Shown here: one piece after another, positions 33,834-43,866 of the stretch
How positions within the stretch are numbered: the stretch's first letter is position 1
Layout: each line of letters begins with the position of its first letter
Origin: UBA1206 sp045600105
GTDB lineage: Bacteria; Bacillota; Clostridia; Oscillospirales; CAG-382
Direction of reading: 5' to 3'
Assembly (NCBI GenBank): GCA_045600105.1
Contig: JAZRXG010000006.1
Location: 1 to 64,000, forward strand
Length of the DNA: 64,000 nt
The notes under the pieces: generated by a model
Told to the model about the DNA's origin: nothing
The model's input: the letters and a program-made list of their open reading frames with translations, nothing else
The model's database searches: none
Position numbers and translations under genes: made by a program

Positions 33834-35125
33834 TCGATATTATCATAGGCGTCGCCATCGTACTGTTCGTCATTCTCTCGGCGTTCTTCTCTTCCGCTGA
33901 GATCACTTACGCCAAAGCGAACGCCATCAGGATAAAGAAGCAAGCCGAAGAAGGCGACAAAACGGCTAAAAAAGAGCAATTCATAAACGACAATTATACC
34001 CGTTCCCTTTCCACCGTACTTATCGGCAACAACCTCGTCAACGTGGCAACGTCCTCGGCGGCGACGGTGCTGTGCGTCAGATATTTCAGTTCGGCTCTCG
34101 GCGAAGGCGGCGCGTCTACCGTTGCTTCGGTCGCCGTGACGCTGATCCTGCTTATTTTCGGTGAGACTCTTCCCAAGATAATCGCGTCGGCGTCTCCCGA
34201 CAGACTCGCGCGTCTCTACGCGTCGCCGATGAGATTTTTCATGGTGATCTTTTTCCCCGTCGTGTGGATAGTCGACAAATTCGTTGATAAGCTTTCTCCT
34301 CTCTGGACTCCCAAAGAAAAAGCCCCGGCAGTCACCGCCGAGGAGCTTATCGAGATCGTCGAGGACATCGAGGACGAAGGCGGATTCACCGAGGACGAAA
34401 GTGAGCTCATCAAGTCGGCGATAGACATTACCGATACGACGGCGATGGACATACTCGTACCGCGTGTCGATATGTTCGCGATAGATATCGACGATTTCGA
34501 CACGAGCGGCATCACGAACGAATTCTATAAATATTCCCGTATTCCGGTTTACCGCGAGTCGATCGACAACATAATCGGCGTACTTCCCGTCAAGCGTCTG
34601 CTCCGCGAGCTTGCCGAAGGCAAAGACGTGAACATCGAGGAAATGCTCATTGAGCCCGTGTTCGTTCACATGACGAAGACCGTATCTTCGATAATGGACG
34701 AATTCCGCCGTGACCGCAAGCAGATGGCGATAGTCGTGGACGAATTCGGCGGCACTCTCGGAATACTGACGACCGAGGACATAATCGAGGAGATCGTCGG
34801 CGATATTTTCGACGAGCGAGACGAAGTCGAGGAAGACGAGATCCGCGAGATCGAAGAAAACGTCTATGAGGTCGACGGCAGCACGAATATCTACGATATG
34901 TTCGAGCGTCTCGACTGGGAGCCCCACGAGTTCGAGACCGAGTACACCACGGTCGGCGGCTGGGTCACCGAAATGCTCGACAAGTTCCCCTCTGTCGGAG
35001 ATACGTTCGAATATATGCGTATCAACGTGACGGTGCTCAAAGCCGCGTCGATGCGCGTCGAAACGGTAAAAGTCGAATATACGCCTCCCGAAGAAGAATC
35101 CGAGGAAGACGAAAAAGAAGAATAA
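33830..35125 (+). CDS. CNNM/CorC-family divalent cation transport protein
   Basis: 431 residues. DUF21 domain (about 1-190; FFSSAEITYAKANAIR, FGETLPKIIASASPD), two CBS domains (about 210-335; DILVPRVDMFAID, SRIPVYRESIDNIIG, MAIVVDEFGGTLGILTTEDIIEEIVGDI), and a C-terminal CorC_HlyC domain (about 350-420). This is the full arrangement of the CorB/MpfA family of magnesium-related transporters. The start overlaps the preceding gene (GTATGA). A terminator follows the stop. Confidence 0.9.
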   Translation: MIDIIIGVAIVLFVILSAFFSSAEITYAKANAIRIKKQAEEGDKTAKKEQFINDNYTRSLSTVLIGNNLVNVATSSAATVLCVRYFSSALGEGGASTVASVAVTLILLIFGETLPKIIASASPDRLARLYASPMRFFMVIFFPVVWIVDKFVDKLSPLWTPKEKAPAVTAEELIEIVEDIEDEGGFTEDESELIKSAIDITDTTAMDILVPRVDMFAIDIDDFDTSGITNEFYKYSRIPVYRESIDNIIGVLPVKRLLRELAEGKDVNIEEMLIEPVFVHMTKTVSSIMDEFRRDRKQMAIVVDEFGGTLGILTTEDIIEEIVGDIFDERDEVEEDEIREIEENVYEVDGSTNIYDMFERLDWEPHEFETEYTTVGGWVTEMLDKFPSVGDTFEYMRINVTVLKAASMRVETVKVEYTPPEEESEEDEKEE

Positions 35126-35128
35126 AGC

Positions 35129-35163
35129 AAAAACGGTATCCGATTTTCCGGATACCGTTTTTA
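35129..35163. terminator. bidirectional terminator
   Basis: Arms AAAACGGTATCCG and CGGATACCGTTTT around a short loop with A- and T-runs outside, between two convergent genes. Confidence 0.85.
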
Positions 35164-35183
35164 TACTAATTATACTAAGTTTA

Positions 35184-35885
35184 TTAAGTCGACTGCTCTT
35201 CGATCTTGGATTTTCTCATGTAAATCTTGTTGATGATATCATCGGCAAGCGAATCGTTGTGAGTGTGGAACGTATATTCTTTGCCGTCGGTATCGGTGAC
35301 GAGGAACCAACTGAACGCAACATTGTAATTCTTTTTGCCGGACGTCTTTTCCGCGTATCCGTCCTTGAGCACGACGGAAGCGACGTTTTCGTACGGAAGC
35401 GCGAGGAAGTCGGTCTTCTGATAACTTTCGTCAATGAGTGAAAACTCCTTCGTCATGACGTAAAGCTTTTTGGAGCAGGCGACGAAGCAGGAAGCCGAAT
35501 AAATCTCGGTCCTGAAGGATCCGTCGAAGCCTTTTCTGAATTCCTTTACCTGTTCGCCTTCGTAAACGTAGCTTTCGGCAATATACGTATCGAGGATGTG
35601 CGGAGTGCGTTCAAGCGACGTTATCTTCGCGTTCGTTTCCGCTTCGAGCGTCGATATGAAAGTCTTTGCCGACGTGTCAAGTTCCTTGTCCTTGACGGAC
35701 GAAACGAAGAAGCACACAACCATGACGAGTCCGACTACAGCGACAACAGTGAATGCATTCAGTATCCAATCATACCAAAGTATCTTGGAAATAACGAAAA
35801 ACGCACCGATCACCGCAAGTATTATGCCGATTATAAGAGTTTTTTTGCTTTTGTGAAAATAGGAAAAATTGGTTTTGTACTGCAT
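35184..35885 (-). CDS. hypothetical membrane protein with PH-like C-terminal domain
   Basis: 233 residues. Two membrane helices (about 17-33 and 42-63) follow a short polar start; the rest is cytosolic, with strands such as LYVMTKEFSLIDESYQKTDFLALPYENVASVVLKDG and SWFLVTDTDGKEYTFHTHND, a pattern like bacterial PH domains. I do not recognise a specific family. The ATG has only a weak upstream site. It has its own promoter in the gap after the transglutaminase gene. Confidence 0.75.
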   Translation of the reverse strand: MQYKTNFSYFHKSKKTLIIGIILAVIGAFFVISKILWYDWILNAFTVVAVVGLVMVVCFFVSSVKDKELDTSAKTFISTLEAETNAKITSLERTPHILDTYIAESYVYEGEQVKEFRKGFDGSFRTEIYSASCFVACSKKLYVMTKEFSLIDESYQKTDFLALPYENVASVVLKDGYAEKTSGKKNYNVAFSWFLVTDTDGKEYTFHTHNDSLADDIINKIYMRKSKIEEQST

Positions 35886-35916
35886 AACGCATCAACTCAC
35901 TTAATAATTTGCTTAT

Positions 35917-35944
35917 ATTATACACGATATCCGGGGTTTGTCAA
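35917..35944 (-). promoter_or_regulatory. promoter of the PH-like membrane protein gene
   Basis: On the minus strand TTGACA (35939-35944) and TATAAT (35917-35922) with a 16 bp spacer, 31 bp before the ATG. Confidence 0.8.
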
Positions 35945-35967
35945 TAACTTTTTGGTTGACTGAGCTT

Positions 35968-38208
35968 CTACTCGATCGCGTAAATATACCTGAGCTTCAA
36001 TTTTTTGAAAAATCCGCTTGAAGAGTAAAGCTCTTTCACGCATTTTTCGGTGCGTGAGAGCATCTCGGCGTACTCATCGCGTTCGATGCCGTGCTCGGAA
36101 TACTTTGCTTTTTCGGCAAGCTCGTAGAGACGGACGTCGTTCTTTCCGCCGTGCTTTGCAACAGAAGACGCGTACTTCCATACGTACAGCGCCGACTTGT
36201 TTATATCGTCGTCGTCAAAGCGTCTGCGTCTTACGGCAAGGCGGACGGAACGGTTGACGATGACACCCGCGAGAGCAAGAACGATAAGCAGAGCGGAAAT
36301 GATCAGCAATTTTATTCCGGTGCCCATTCCGTGCGTATCGCCGATAACTTCGGAGCTCGTTTCGACGGAGCTTTCGGGGCTTTCGGACGACGTGTGCGGC
36401 TGCGGCCTGACGCGTGAAGTTTCGGATTCTTCGGCAGAAGAGCTCTCTTCGGAAATTTCGCTTTCGGATGATTCTTCGGAACTTTCAACGGGAGCCGAAG
36501 TTTCTTCGGGCGGAACGTATCCCGCACCGTATCCGGGCGTGACGTCAACGGGTATCCAGCCGAAACCGTCGCAGTAGACCTCGACCCATGCGTGGGCGTT
36601 TGCGTCGGTGACGCTGATATATCCTTTTGAAGCGTCGTAGTTTTCTTCACTTGCCACGAAGCCCGTAACGTAACGCGCGGGTACTCCGAGAGCGCGGAAC
36701 ATGAGAGTCGCCGCGGTCGCAAAATGAACGCAATACCCCTTTTTGTTCTTGACGAGGAAATAGTCGACGAAGTTATAAGATGACGGAGTTTTGCCCGGGG
36801 TCAGCGTGTAGGACGCTTTATTGTTCAGATAAGCCGTGACGGCGTTTATTTTTTCGTTAAGGCTTGACGTGGAGTAGATGCCGTTCATCGAATGGACGGC
36901 ATTTTCTATTGAAGATATCCTATCGTACTTAAGAAAATATCTGCGTACGAGCGACGCGTATTCCGCTTCGGTCTTCGTATATTCGTCTTCGACCTTTGTC
37001 TGAGTCAGGTCTGAATCTGAATACGGAACGTAAAAGCCAAAATAATCAAAATAATCGTCTGTAACGTGATGCGAAAACGGAGGACGGTAGTTTACCGACG
37101 TTTCGGCGTCGACCAGCTCGATAGTCATCGTGTGATACGAATAGCGGTTGGTACTTCCCAACGCGTTCAGCGATATGACGTCGGTGTCGTATATGCCCGA
37201 AGCGGAGAACAGATTTTTTTCGTCATTAAGAAAAGCGGGCGGGAGTTCGTACCAGACGTCACCGTAGAAGTCGCCGCGGCTTCTTCCGCGGATGAGAATG
37301 CTGCCGCCGGTGTAATCGGTGTAAACGCGCATCACTTCTCTGCCCGACGGATTTCTGTTGCCCGTCTTTCTCAGGTCTTCGTTTCCGCCCGGATCGAGTA
37401 TGAACTCACCTTCCGAGGTTTCGGTCTCAGTTCCTCCGGGACCTATCACGACGGTGTTGTTGATGTTGAAAAACTTTATTATGCTTTCGCTCGCTTTTTC
37501 AACGAAATCGGGGCGTTTATATTCGTCGGGAGGAAACGCCTTGATGATAACGAATGACAGAACGAGCATGAGCGGAAGCGTTACGAGGATGCCGTACGCC
37601 CCGTGATCCCTTCCCGAGTGGCGCAGGATCGAGGTGACGATCAGCGTTATCCAGAACACGAGTATGGCGCACACCGCGAAAGCCGAGGGCGCCGTGTTGA
37701 GGATGAAAAGGCACATTGCGAGCCACGGAAGCGTTACGGAAAACGGTACGATGAAATTGACATCGTTCGCGATGACGGGAACTAACACCAGCATGAGAAT
37801 GACGGCAAAGAATATAAAGAAGCAGGTGTTTTCTTTTGATACGGAGTAATAAAACAGCTCGCGCTCGTCGTAAAACGGAATTATCCAATCGGCAAAATGA
37901 TTGTATCTGATGAGAACGAAGCTTGCCGACGATCTGAAGCCGTTTGCGAAAGACTCGAAGTTGAACGCGAGAGCGGCAGCGACGGCGGCACCGGACAAAG
38001 CGAAAAGCGGAACGGAGATTTTCTTTCCGAAAAGCGAAATGAACGAAAGCAAGGTGCCGCAGACAACGCAGGAAAGAACGACGTAAGCGCCGTTCACGTT
38101 GATGCCGAACGCGGTCGTCACGCAGAAGACCGAGCCCAGAACGCCGCAGAGCGACAGAGCCAGAACGGAAATAAAGCAGGAGAAATAAGACGCGGGTGAT
38201 TTTTTCAT
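35968..38208 (-). CDS. transglutaminase-domain membrane protein
   Basis: 746 residues. The N-terminal third has about six membrane helices. An external part follows with the transglutaminase-like core: KKGYCVHFATAATLMFRALG with catalytic Cys493, then NAHAWVEVYCDGFGWIPVD with the His and Asp. A Ser/Glu-rich linker (about 570-610), one more helix and a C-terminal DUF4129-like tail complete it. The ATG at 38208 has GGAGGA upstream and overlaps the DUF58 stop as ATGA. It is the third member of the common MoxR-DUF58-transglutaminase set, thought to be involved in envelope protein processing or folding; its substrate is unknown. Confidence 0.9.
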   Translation of the reverse strand: MKKSPASYFSCFISVLALSLCGVLGSVFCVTTAFGINVNGAYVVLSCVVCGTLLSFISLFGKKISVPLFALSGAAVAAALAFNFESFANGFRSSASFVLIRYNHFADWIIPFYDERELFYYSVSKENTCFFIFFAVILMLVLVPVIANDVNFIVPFSVTLPWLAMCLFILNTAPSAFAVCAILVFWITLIVTSILRHSGRDHGAYGILVTLPLMLVLSFVIIKAFPPDEYKRPDFVEKASESIIKFFNINNTVVIGPGGTETETSEGEFILDPGGNEDLRKTGNRNPSGREVMRVYTDYTGGSILIRGRSRGDFYGDVWYELPPAFLNDEKNLFSASGIYDTDVISLNALGSTNRYSYHTMTIELVDAETSVNYRPPFSHHVTDDYFDYFGFYVPYSDSDLTQTKVEDEYTKTEAEYASLVRRYFLKYDRISSIENAVHSMNGIYSTSSLNEKINAVTAYLNNKASYTLTPGKTPSSYNFVDYFLVKNKKGYCVHFATAATLMFRALGVPARYVTGFVASEENYDASKGYISVTDANAHAWVEVYCDGFGWIPVDVTPGYGAGYVPPEETSAPVESSEESSESEISEESSSAEESETSRVRPQPHTSSESPESSVETSSEVIGDTHGMGTGIKLLIISALLIVLALAGVIVNRSVRLAVRRRRFDDDDINKSALYVWKYASSVAKHGGKNDVRLYELAEKAKYSEHGIERDEYAEMLSRTEKCVKELYSSSGFFKKLKLRYIYAIE

Positions 38209-39191
38209 AGCGCAATATCCTCCCTGCCGCTTACGTGGTACTGCCATACGAATCCTTCGATGACGTATCCTTCAAGCGTTTCTCCGTTCGGCGTGATACG
38301 TATGCCGAGAAGCTCGTCGAAAAGTGAGCGAATATCCGTTTTTGACGTTATTTCGCAGTTCTTTTCATTATGCGTGAGCGGATCTCTCCATACGGTAACG
38401 GGGGTTATGTGAAGATTGACGAGACAGACGAGAAGCCAGTAAAGACGCGAGAGCGAACGGCAGACGTTTGCGGTATTGCCGAACATATCGATCGTTATGC
38501 AGGCTCTGCCGTGTTCGCAGATAAGCGGCTCACGTACCATGGGCTTTCTGCGTTTTGCCGTCATTTTCCAATGTATGAGGTTAATCGGGTCGCCGACGCG
38601 GTACGAACGTATGTCGTAGTCCTCGGCAAAGCCGCCGCCTCTTTTGGGCTTATATACGATCCCGGTGAGCTCGCTTACGGGAATAACGGGGCGCGGTTCT
38701 ATCGGGAGAGGTTTCGGCATGACCGTCATGAATAGCGTGAGTTCGGTTTTTACGACGCGGCGAAAAAGCCCCGTGTAATCGTAAATGATCACTTTCGGGA
38801 AATCGCATTTTATCCTTCCGCACTCATTCGTTCCTATGGGGAAATTCCCCGAATATCCGCGGCAGCCGTATACGTCGTATCTGCTTTGCGGAACGAAAGA
38901 ACCTGTCATTTCGTTTTCATAGCCGAAATACATCGCCATGCACGAAACGGGGATAAGGCGTTTGCCGGCAACGCTGACGTACAGCGACGCGCTGTCGCCG
39001 CATTCGACTCTTTCGGGCAGCCGCAGGACGACTTCGGGCTTTTTGCCGAGAGGAAGCGTGAAAAGCAGCGAAATGAGCGGCACGGCAACACAGAACAGAA
39101 GGCAATAGAAAGATATCACGCCGCTGTACAGAATGTAAAAAAGCACCATGAACAGCAGCAGAACAAAATAAATAATCCTACGTTTAAGCAT
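38205..39191 (-). CDS. DUF58-domain membrane protein
   Basis: 328 residues. Two membrane helices at the start (about 5-50) are followed by a beta-rich part and the DUF58 core, with the characteristic EDYDIRSYRVGDPINLIHWK near residue 190 and the CITIDMFGN strand (von Willebrand A-like) after it. It lies 22 bp after the MoxR gene and overlaps the transglutaminase gene. DUF58 proteins regularly partner MoxR ATPases. Confidence 0.92.
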   Translation of the reverse strand: MLKRRIIYFVLLLFMVLFYILYSGVISFYCLLFCVAVPLISLLFTLPLGKKPEVVLRLPERVECGDSASLYVSVAGKRLIPVSCMAMYFGYENEMTGSFVPQSRYDVYGCRGYSGNFPIGTNECGRIKCDFPKVIIYDYTGLFRRVVKTELTLFMTVMPKPLPIEPRPVIPVSELTGIVYKPKRGGGFAEDYDIRSYRVGDPINLIHWKMTAKRRKPMVREPLICEHGRACITIDMFGNTANVCRSLSRLYWLLVCLVNLHITPVTVWRDPLTHNEKNCEITSKTDIRSLFDELLGIRITPNGETLEGYVIEGFVWQYHVSGREDIAL

Positions 39192-39213
39192 AAATCATCT
39201 TGCCGATCGATCA

Positions 39214-40140
39214 TTATAACTTCGGAAGCGGAGTTTCGGAAAGTATGCGGTTCACGACGCCGTATTTTCCGTTGATGCTTTCGGATGCTTCGGGAGCGTA
39301 AACGAGTCGGTGTCCCACGGTCACATTGAAGACCGCGCTCACGTCCTCGGGGATAACGTAATTGCGTCCGGCGTACCACGCAGCCGCCTTAGCCATCGAA
39401 GCAAGCGCTATCGTGGCGCGCGGAGACGCGCCCTGCGTGATGAAACGGTCGCTGCGCGTTGCGTTGATGAGTCTGACGATATAATCGAGCACGGCGTCGC
39501 TCACGAAGACTGATGCGACCTCATCCTGCATTGCGACGAGTTCGGACGAGCTTATAACGCCGTTGACTCGCGACAGAATGTTGCCGGCGTTCTTTCGTCT
39601 GAGCAGTTCCATTTCCTGATATGGGTCGGGATATCCTATCGACACTCTTACGGTGAAGCGGTCTATCTGCGAATCGGGAAGCATCTGCGTGCCGGAGGCG
39701 CCGAACGGGTTCTGAGTCGCGATGACGAGGAACGGCTTTTCGATCGCGTGGGAGATACCGTCTACCGTTACCTGACCTTCTTCCATCGCCTCGAGGAGAG
39801 CGGACTGAGTACGGCTCGTGGCACGGTTGAGCTCGTCCGCGAGGAACACGTTGCAGAAAATGACGCCGGGCTTGTATTCGAGTCTGCCGGTCTCGCTGTT
39901 AAGCATCGAATACCCAACTATATCTGACGGAAGAACGTCGGGAGTGAACTGCATCCTTCCGTAGCGCAGATTCATGGCTTTGGCAAAAGCGAGGGCAAGC
40001 GTCGTCTTGCCGACTCCGGGGATGTCCTCAAGAAGAACGTGTCCTTTTGCGAGAACGGAAAGCATTATCGTTTCGACGAGCGAATCACGTCCGACGAAAG
40101 CTTTTTTTACTTCGTTAATAACTTCAATGGCTTTGTTCAT
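39214..40140 (-). CDS. MoxR-family AAA ATPase
   Basis: 308 residues. Walker A is LLEDIPGVGKTTLALA near residue 36, Walker B is VFLADELNRA near 98, sensor 1 is VIATQNPFG, and the lid includes GASPRATIALASMAKAAA. MoxR ATPases act as chaperones for the assembly or activation of the proteins encoded beside them, here DUF58 and transglutaminase proteins. AAAGGATATT precedes the ATG. Confidence 0.94.
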   Translation of the reverse strand: MNKAIEVINEVKKAFVGRDSLVETIMLSVLAKGHVLLEDIPGVGKTTLALAFAKAMNLRYGRMQFTPDVLPSDIVGYSMLNSETGRLEYKPGVIFCNVFLADELNRATSRTQSALLEAMEEGQVTVDGISHAIEKPFLVIATQNPFGASGTQMLPDSQIDRFTVRVSIGYPDPYQEMELLRRKNAGNILSRVNGVISSSELVAMQDEVASVFVSDAVLDYIVRLINATRSDRFITQGASPRATIALASMAKAAAWYAGRNYVIPEDVSAVFNVTVGHRLVYAPEASESINGKYGVVNRILSETPLPKL

Positions 40141-40300
40141 TATGAATATCCTTTCGTGGTTTCTATATAATATAGACGAGAAAAATCTTGTGTTTGTGAC
40201 GGAAATACGAAAATGTTTTTATTTTGTTTACAATTATCACTCTTTATTATGCATTATATAGTATATACGCGATTTTTTCAATACATCATTTGCATTTTTC

Positions 40301-40329
40301 TTGACAAAAAGGCGATTCACGTATAAAAT
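40301..40329 (+). promoter_or_regulatory. promoter of tldD-tldE
   Basis: TTGACA at 40301-40306 and TAAAAT at 40324-40329 with a 17 bp spacer, 32 bp before the ATG. Confidence 0.8.
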
Positions 40330-40361
40330 ATACGAGAAATAATAAAAACAAGGAGGATAAA

Positions 40362-41747
40362 ATGCTTACTGACAGAATATCAAAATTCAAAAGCGGATTT
40401 TTGCCGGGACTTCACACCGAGCTGCGTGCTCAGAAGAGCCTTTCTTCAGGAGTATCCATGATCTCGGGAAATCTCACCGGCAACAATAAGAGCGAAAAAT
40501 CGGGCGTTTGCGCCAGAGTTTACAAAAACGGCGTTTACGGCTTCGCGTCGAGCGCGGTATACGATGACGAAACGGTCAGAAACGTCATCAAAGCGGCAGG
40601 CGACAACGCCGTATTCATGGACAAACGAGCCGGCAAAAGCAAAAAACAGTTTCCCGCAATCCCCTACTCGTCGAGAATGGCATTCACCGAACCGAACGCG
40701 GTTGAACAGAAGGTATACATCGACTATATGAAAGAAGTCGACGCGTATATCACGGGCAAATATCCCGACCTTGCGAGCCGTTACCTTTCCGTCCGCGAGG
40801 ACAGTATGGAAAAGCTCCTCGTCACCTCCGACGGAATGGACAGCCATTTCGTCGCTCCGAGAAGCTATTTTTACGTTTTCCTCAACGCTGTGACAGCTTC
40901 GGGCGTTCCCGTTGAACTTTTCAAAGCGTTAGGCGGCAAAGGCACTTTCGATCAGAACTTCGACGATCCCGCGGCAATTTACGGTGAGATCGATTCCCTT
41001 TACGAATCGCTTATGAAAAAGCGCGAAGGCGTTTATGCCGAACCGGGTCTCAGGACCGTCATCCTCGGCAGCGAAATGACCGGAATGATCTCGCACGAGG
41101 CGGTAGGTCACACAGTTGAAGCCGACCTCGTTCTCGGCGGCTCCGTCGCAGGTCCCAACCTCGGCAAAAAGGTCGCTTCCGACATCGTCAGCCTCAGCGA
41201 CTTCGCCTATGAGGCATTCGGCAAGGAAGCTCCGCTTCCCGTTTACGTAGACGATGAAGGCACCCCCGCGACCGACTGTCCTCTCATCAAGGACGGTATA
41301 CTCGTCGGCTATATGAACAGCCGCGAGACCGCGGAACGTTTCGGAATGGCTCCTACCGGCAACGCGAGAGCTTTCGCCTTCTCGGACGAACCCCTCATCC
41401 GTATGAGAAACACCGCCATCCATCCCGGCAAGGACAAGCTCGAAGACATGATCGCTTCTGTCGACGACGGCTATTATCTCGTCGCGAGCGGCAACGGTCA
41501 GGCGGATACCACCGGCGAATTCATGTTCGGCGTCAACGAAGGCTATGAGATCAAGAACGGCAAGATCGGCAGAGCGATACTCGATACCACCGTTTCCGGC
41601 GTCGCGTTCGATATGCTCAAGACCGTCGATATGATATCCGACAACGTCGAATGGGTCAGCTCCGGCTACTGCGGCAAAAAGCAGCCCATGCCCGTCGGTA
41701 TGGGCGGACCCGAACTCAAATGCAAGATAATGATAGGAGGCAGATGA
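40362..41747 (+). CDS. tldD: TldD metalloprotease subunit
   Basis: 461 residues. TldD carries the metal site of the TldD/TldE protease, which trims unfolded or modified peptides and in E. coli matures microcin B17. The HExxxH motif is HEAVGH (residues 245-250), and the downstream GMAPTGNARAF, ASGNGQADTTGEFMFGV and C-terminal MGGPELKCKIMIGGR parts are typical. AGGAGG precedes the ATG. TldE follows after one base. No small peptide substrate gene is evident beside the pair. Confidence 0.93.
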   Translation: MLTDRISKFKSGFLPGLHTELRAQKSLSSGVSMISGNLTGNNKSEKSGVCARVYKNGVYGFASSAVYDDETVRNVIKAAGDNAVFMDKRAGKSKKQFPAIPYSSRMAFTEPNAVEQKVYIDYMKEVDAYITGKYPDLASRYLSVREDSMEKLLVTSDGMDSHFVAPRSYFYVFLNAVTASGVPVELFKALGGKGTFDQNFDDPAAIYGEIDSLYESLMKKREGVYAEPGLRTVILGSEMTGMISHEAVGHTVEADLVLGGSVAGPNLGKKVASDIVSLSDFAYEAFGKEAPLPVYVDDEGTPATDCPLIKDGILVGYMNSRETAERFGMAPTGNARAFAFSDEPLIRMRNTAIHPGKDKLEDMIASVDDGYYLVASGNGQADTTGEFMFGVNEGYEIKNGKIGRAILDTTVSGVAFDMLKTVDMISDNVEWVSSGYCGKKQPMPVGMGGPELKCKIMIGGR

Positions 41748-41748
41748 T

Positions 41749-43047
41749 ATGAGCAAACTTTCGTCAAAAGCACTGTCCTGCCTTGATAAAGCAAAGGAAC
41801 GCGGCGCTGAAAAAGCGTTCTGCTCCGTCACCTCGAGCGTCGTTCACGAATTCAACGTAGACGGCGGCGAGTTCTCGCTTTTCAGGACACTTTTCAATCA
41901 ATCGCTTTCTCTCACCGTTTATAACAAAGGCAAAAAAGGCAGCGTCACGCTCAACAAATACGACGACGAAGCAATTTCCGCCGCCGTTGACAGCTGCATT
42001 GCCCTTTCGGAATCCGCACTTCCCGACGAAGCGTGGGACATCGCTCCGGACGCCGGCAAAGCATCGTTCACCGAAGGCGAATACGAGCTTGACACCGACA
42101 GACTCTTCAACAGGACCGAAGAGCTTCTGAACGATATAAAGACCCGTCATCCGCTCATAATCATGGAACAGATGATAGTCAAGCATACGGCTTACGATCA
42201 GTTTTACGCAAACACCAACGGCACGGAATTCGACACCAAAGGCGGTCAGTACAGCATCGATCTTATGTTCTCCGCTCACGAAGGCGACGCGACTTCTTCT
42301 TTCTACGGCAGCGGCGTGATATGCGACAGCCTTGACAAGCCGTTCATTGAACTCGGCACGATTGACAAAGACCTTTCCGATGTTGAAAAACAGATATACA
42401 CCGTACCCGTCGAAGGCAAATTCGTCGGCACCGTGATCTATCCTCCGCAGGCGCTCAACGAAATGCTTTATACCGCGCTTTCGAATTTCACGGGCGATAT
42501 GGGCATACTCGACGGCACGAGTATCTGGAAGGATTCGCTCGGCAAAAAGGTCGCTGACGAACGTGTCACCGTCAGCGTTTCTCCGCTCGACGAACGCATT
42601 ATATGCGGCGAACGCTACACCGGCGAAGGATTCATCTCCGAAAACTACGACGTCATCAAAGACGGCGTTCTCGATTCGTTCACGCTGTCTCTTTACGTCG
42701 CGAACAAGACCGGAAAAGAAAGAGCGAAGAACTCTTCGTTCTCACTCGTTATGAAGAACGGCGACACTCCTATTGAAGAGATCATCAAGGGAGTCGAAAA
42801 AGGCATAATCGTCGGACGTACCTCCGGCGGTTCTCCCGCCAACAACGGCGATTTCTCGGCGGTTGCCAAAAACAGCTTCTATATCGAAAACGGCGTCATC
42901 AAGAACGCCGTGTCCGAAACGATGATAAACGGCAACCTCGCGGATATGCTCAAAAACGTCCGCGCCATTTCGAAAGAAACCGTCTGCGACGGTACGAGCG
43001 TACTTCCCTACGTCGCTTTCGACAATATGACCGTTTCCGGCAAATAA
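41749..43047 (+). CDS. tldE: TldE/PmbA protease subunit
   Basis: 432 residues, homologous to TldD but without the HExxxH motif, as expected for the partner subunit. Family marks include YANTNGTEF, VGTVIYPPQALNEML, ERIICGERYTGEGFISE-type strands and RTSGGSPANNGDFSAVAKNSFYIENG. The gene starts one base after tldD and a terminator follows it, so the pair forms a two-gene operon. Confidence 0.92.
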   Translation: MSKLSSKALSCLDKAKERGAEKAFCSVTSSVVHEFNVDGGEFSLFRTLFNQSLSLTVYNKGKKGSVTLNKYDDEAISAAVDSCIALSESALPDEAWDIAPDAGKASFTEGEYELDTDRLFNRTEELLNDIKTRHPLIIMEQMIVKHTAYDQFYANTNGTEFDTKGGQYSIDLMFSAHEGDATSSFYGSGVICDSLDKPFIELGTIDKDLSDVEKQIYTVPVEGKFVGTVIYPPQALNEMLYTALSNFTGDMGILDGTSIWKDSLGKKVADERVTVSVSPLDERIICGERYTGEGFISENYDVIKDGVLDSFTLSLYVANKTGKERAKNSSFSLVMKNGDTPIEEIIKGVEKGIIVGRTSGGSPANNGDFSAVAKNSFYIENGVIKNAVSETMINGNLADMLKNVRAISKETVCDGTSVLPYVAFDNMTVSGK

Positions 43048-43065
43048 GCGGACAAGCGCAAAAAA

Positions 43066-43104
43066 GCAGGCTGAATTTCAGGATTTCAGCCTGCGATTTT
43101 TTTA
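43066..43104 (+). terminator. terminator after tldE
   Basis: Arms GCAGGCTGAAA-type and TTTCAGCCTGC around a short loop, followed by GA and seven T residues. Confidence 0.85.
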
Positions 43105-43316
43105 TTTTGAGCCCATAACCGTACTTCGGCCGCGGAGATAAGTTTTTATGCTTCCGGCATACAAATTTGAAGTAAAACTCCTTGATAATCAAAGCTTATC
43201 GACGTTTAACGCAAATCATAACGGATAACAAAAATAAATAACGGAAAACGGGATCATTTAACGAAAACGTCTCAAAAAAAGATAAAAGCGTATTCCGGAA
43301 GCAACGGAAAAAGTGT

Positions 43317-43844
43317 TTAATCAAGAACGCTGTCATCGACCGTAAAGTAAACGGTCGAGTTTACGTGGTCAAGCTGAAGCTGTGCTTTGTCGAGCTCGGC
43401 TTTGTATCTGTAATAATCGCTTTCCGCCTGTTTCGCGTCGTAGTTGATATAGCGGTAATCGATTATCGCGTTGTTTCTTCCGAATCCCGACGCGTTTTCG
43501 CGCGTTTTGGGAAGACGGGTCATCATGGCGAGAAGCTTGCCGCAGCGTTTGGTGAGCTGCGGGATATAGACAAGCGCCTGGTCGATAGTCATATTTATCT
43601 GCGGTACGACCGTAGTTGTGTTGAATACGCTTATAGTGTGCTTGAGGATGCGTATTTTTTCTTCGAGCTCGTCGATCCTTGAACTCGTTTCGGAATAATC
43701 GTACTCGGGTCTGACCGTTTCGGGGTCTTCGCCGAGGGCGGCGAGGAATTCTTTGCTTTGCTCTTCGTTATAAGTGACGGTATACAATTCGTCGTTCAGT
43801 TTTTTCAGAAGCTTTGCGGCTTCCGCGGAAGTCATTTGTGCCAT
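43317..43844 (-). CDS. coiled-coil hypothetical protein, perhaps DIP1984-like
   Basis: 175 residues, helical, with charged heptad-like stretches at both ends and a central FNTTTVVPQINMTIDQALVYIPQL part. A long helix pair around a short N-T-T motif, then 'x-A-L-x-x-x-x-L', resembles the DIP1984/septicolysin family, but the match is weak. GAGG precedes the ATG. It is the last gene of the minus-strand operon, 22 bp after the permease. About 210 bp without features separate it from the tldE terminator. Confidence 0.7.
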   Translation of the reverse strand: MAQMTSAEAAKLLKKLNDELYTVTYNEEQSKEFLAALGEDPETVRPEYDYSETSSRIDELEEKIRILKHTISVFNTTTVVPQINMTIDQALVYIPQLTKRCGKLLAMMTRLPKTRENASGFGRNNAIIDYRYINYDAKQAESDYYRYKAELDKAQLQLDHVNSTVYFTVDDSVLD

Positions 43845-43866
43845 TTTTTTACCTCGTTCAGTATTA

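Noticed and set aside
40362..43047. RiPP biosynthesis cluster around tldD-tldE
   Set aside because: No precursor peptide, cyclodehydratase or radical SAM gene lies beside the pair, so general proteolysis is the simpler reading.
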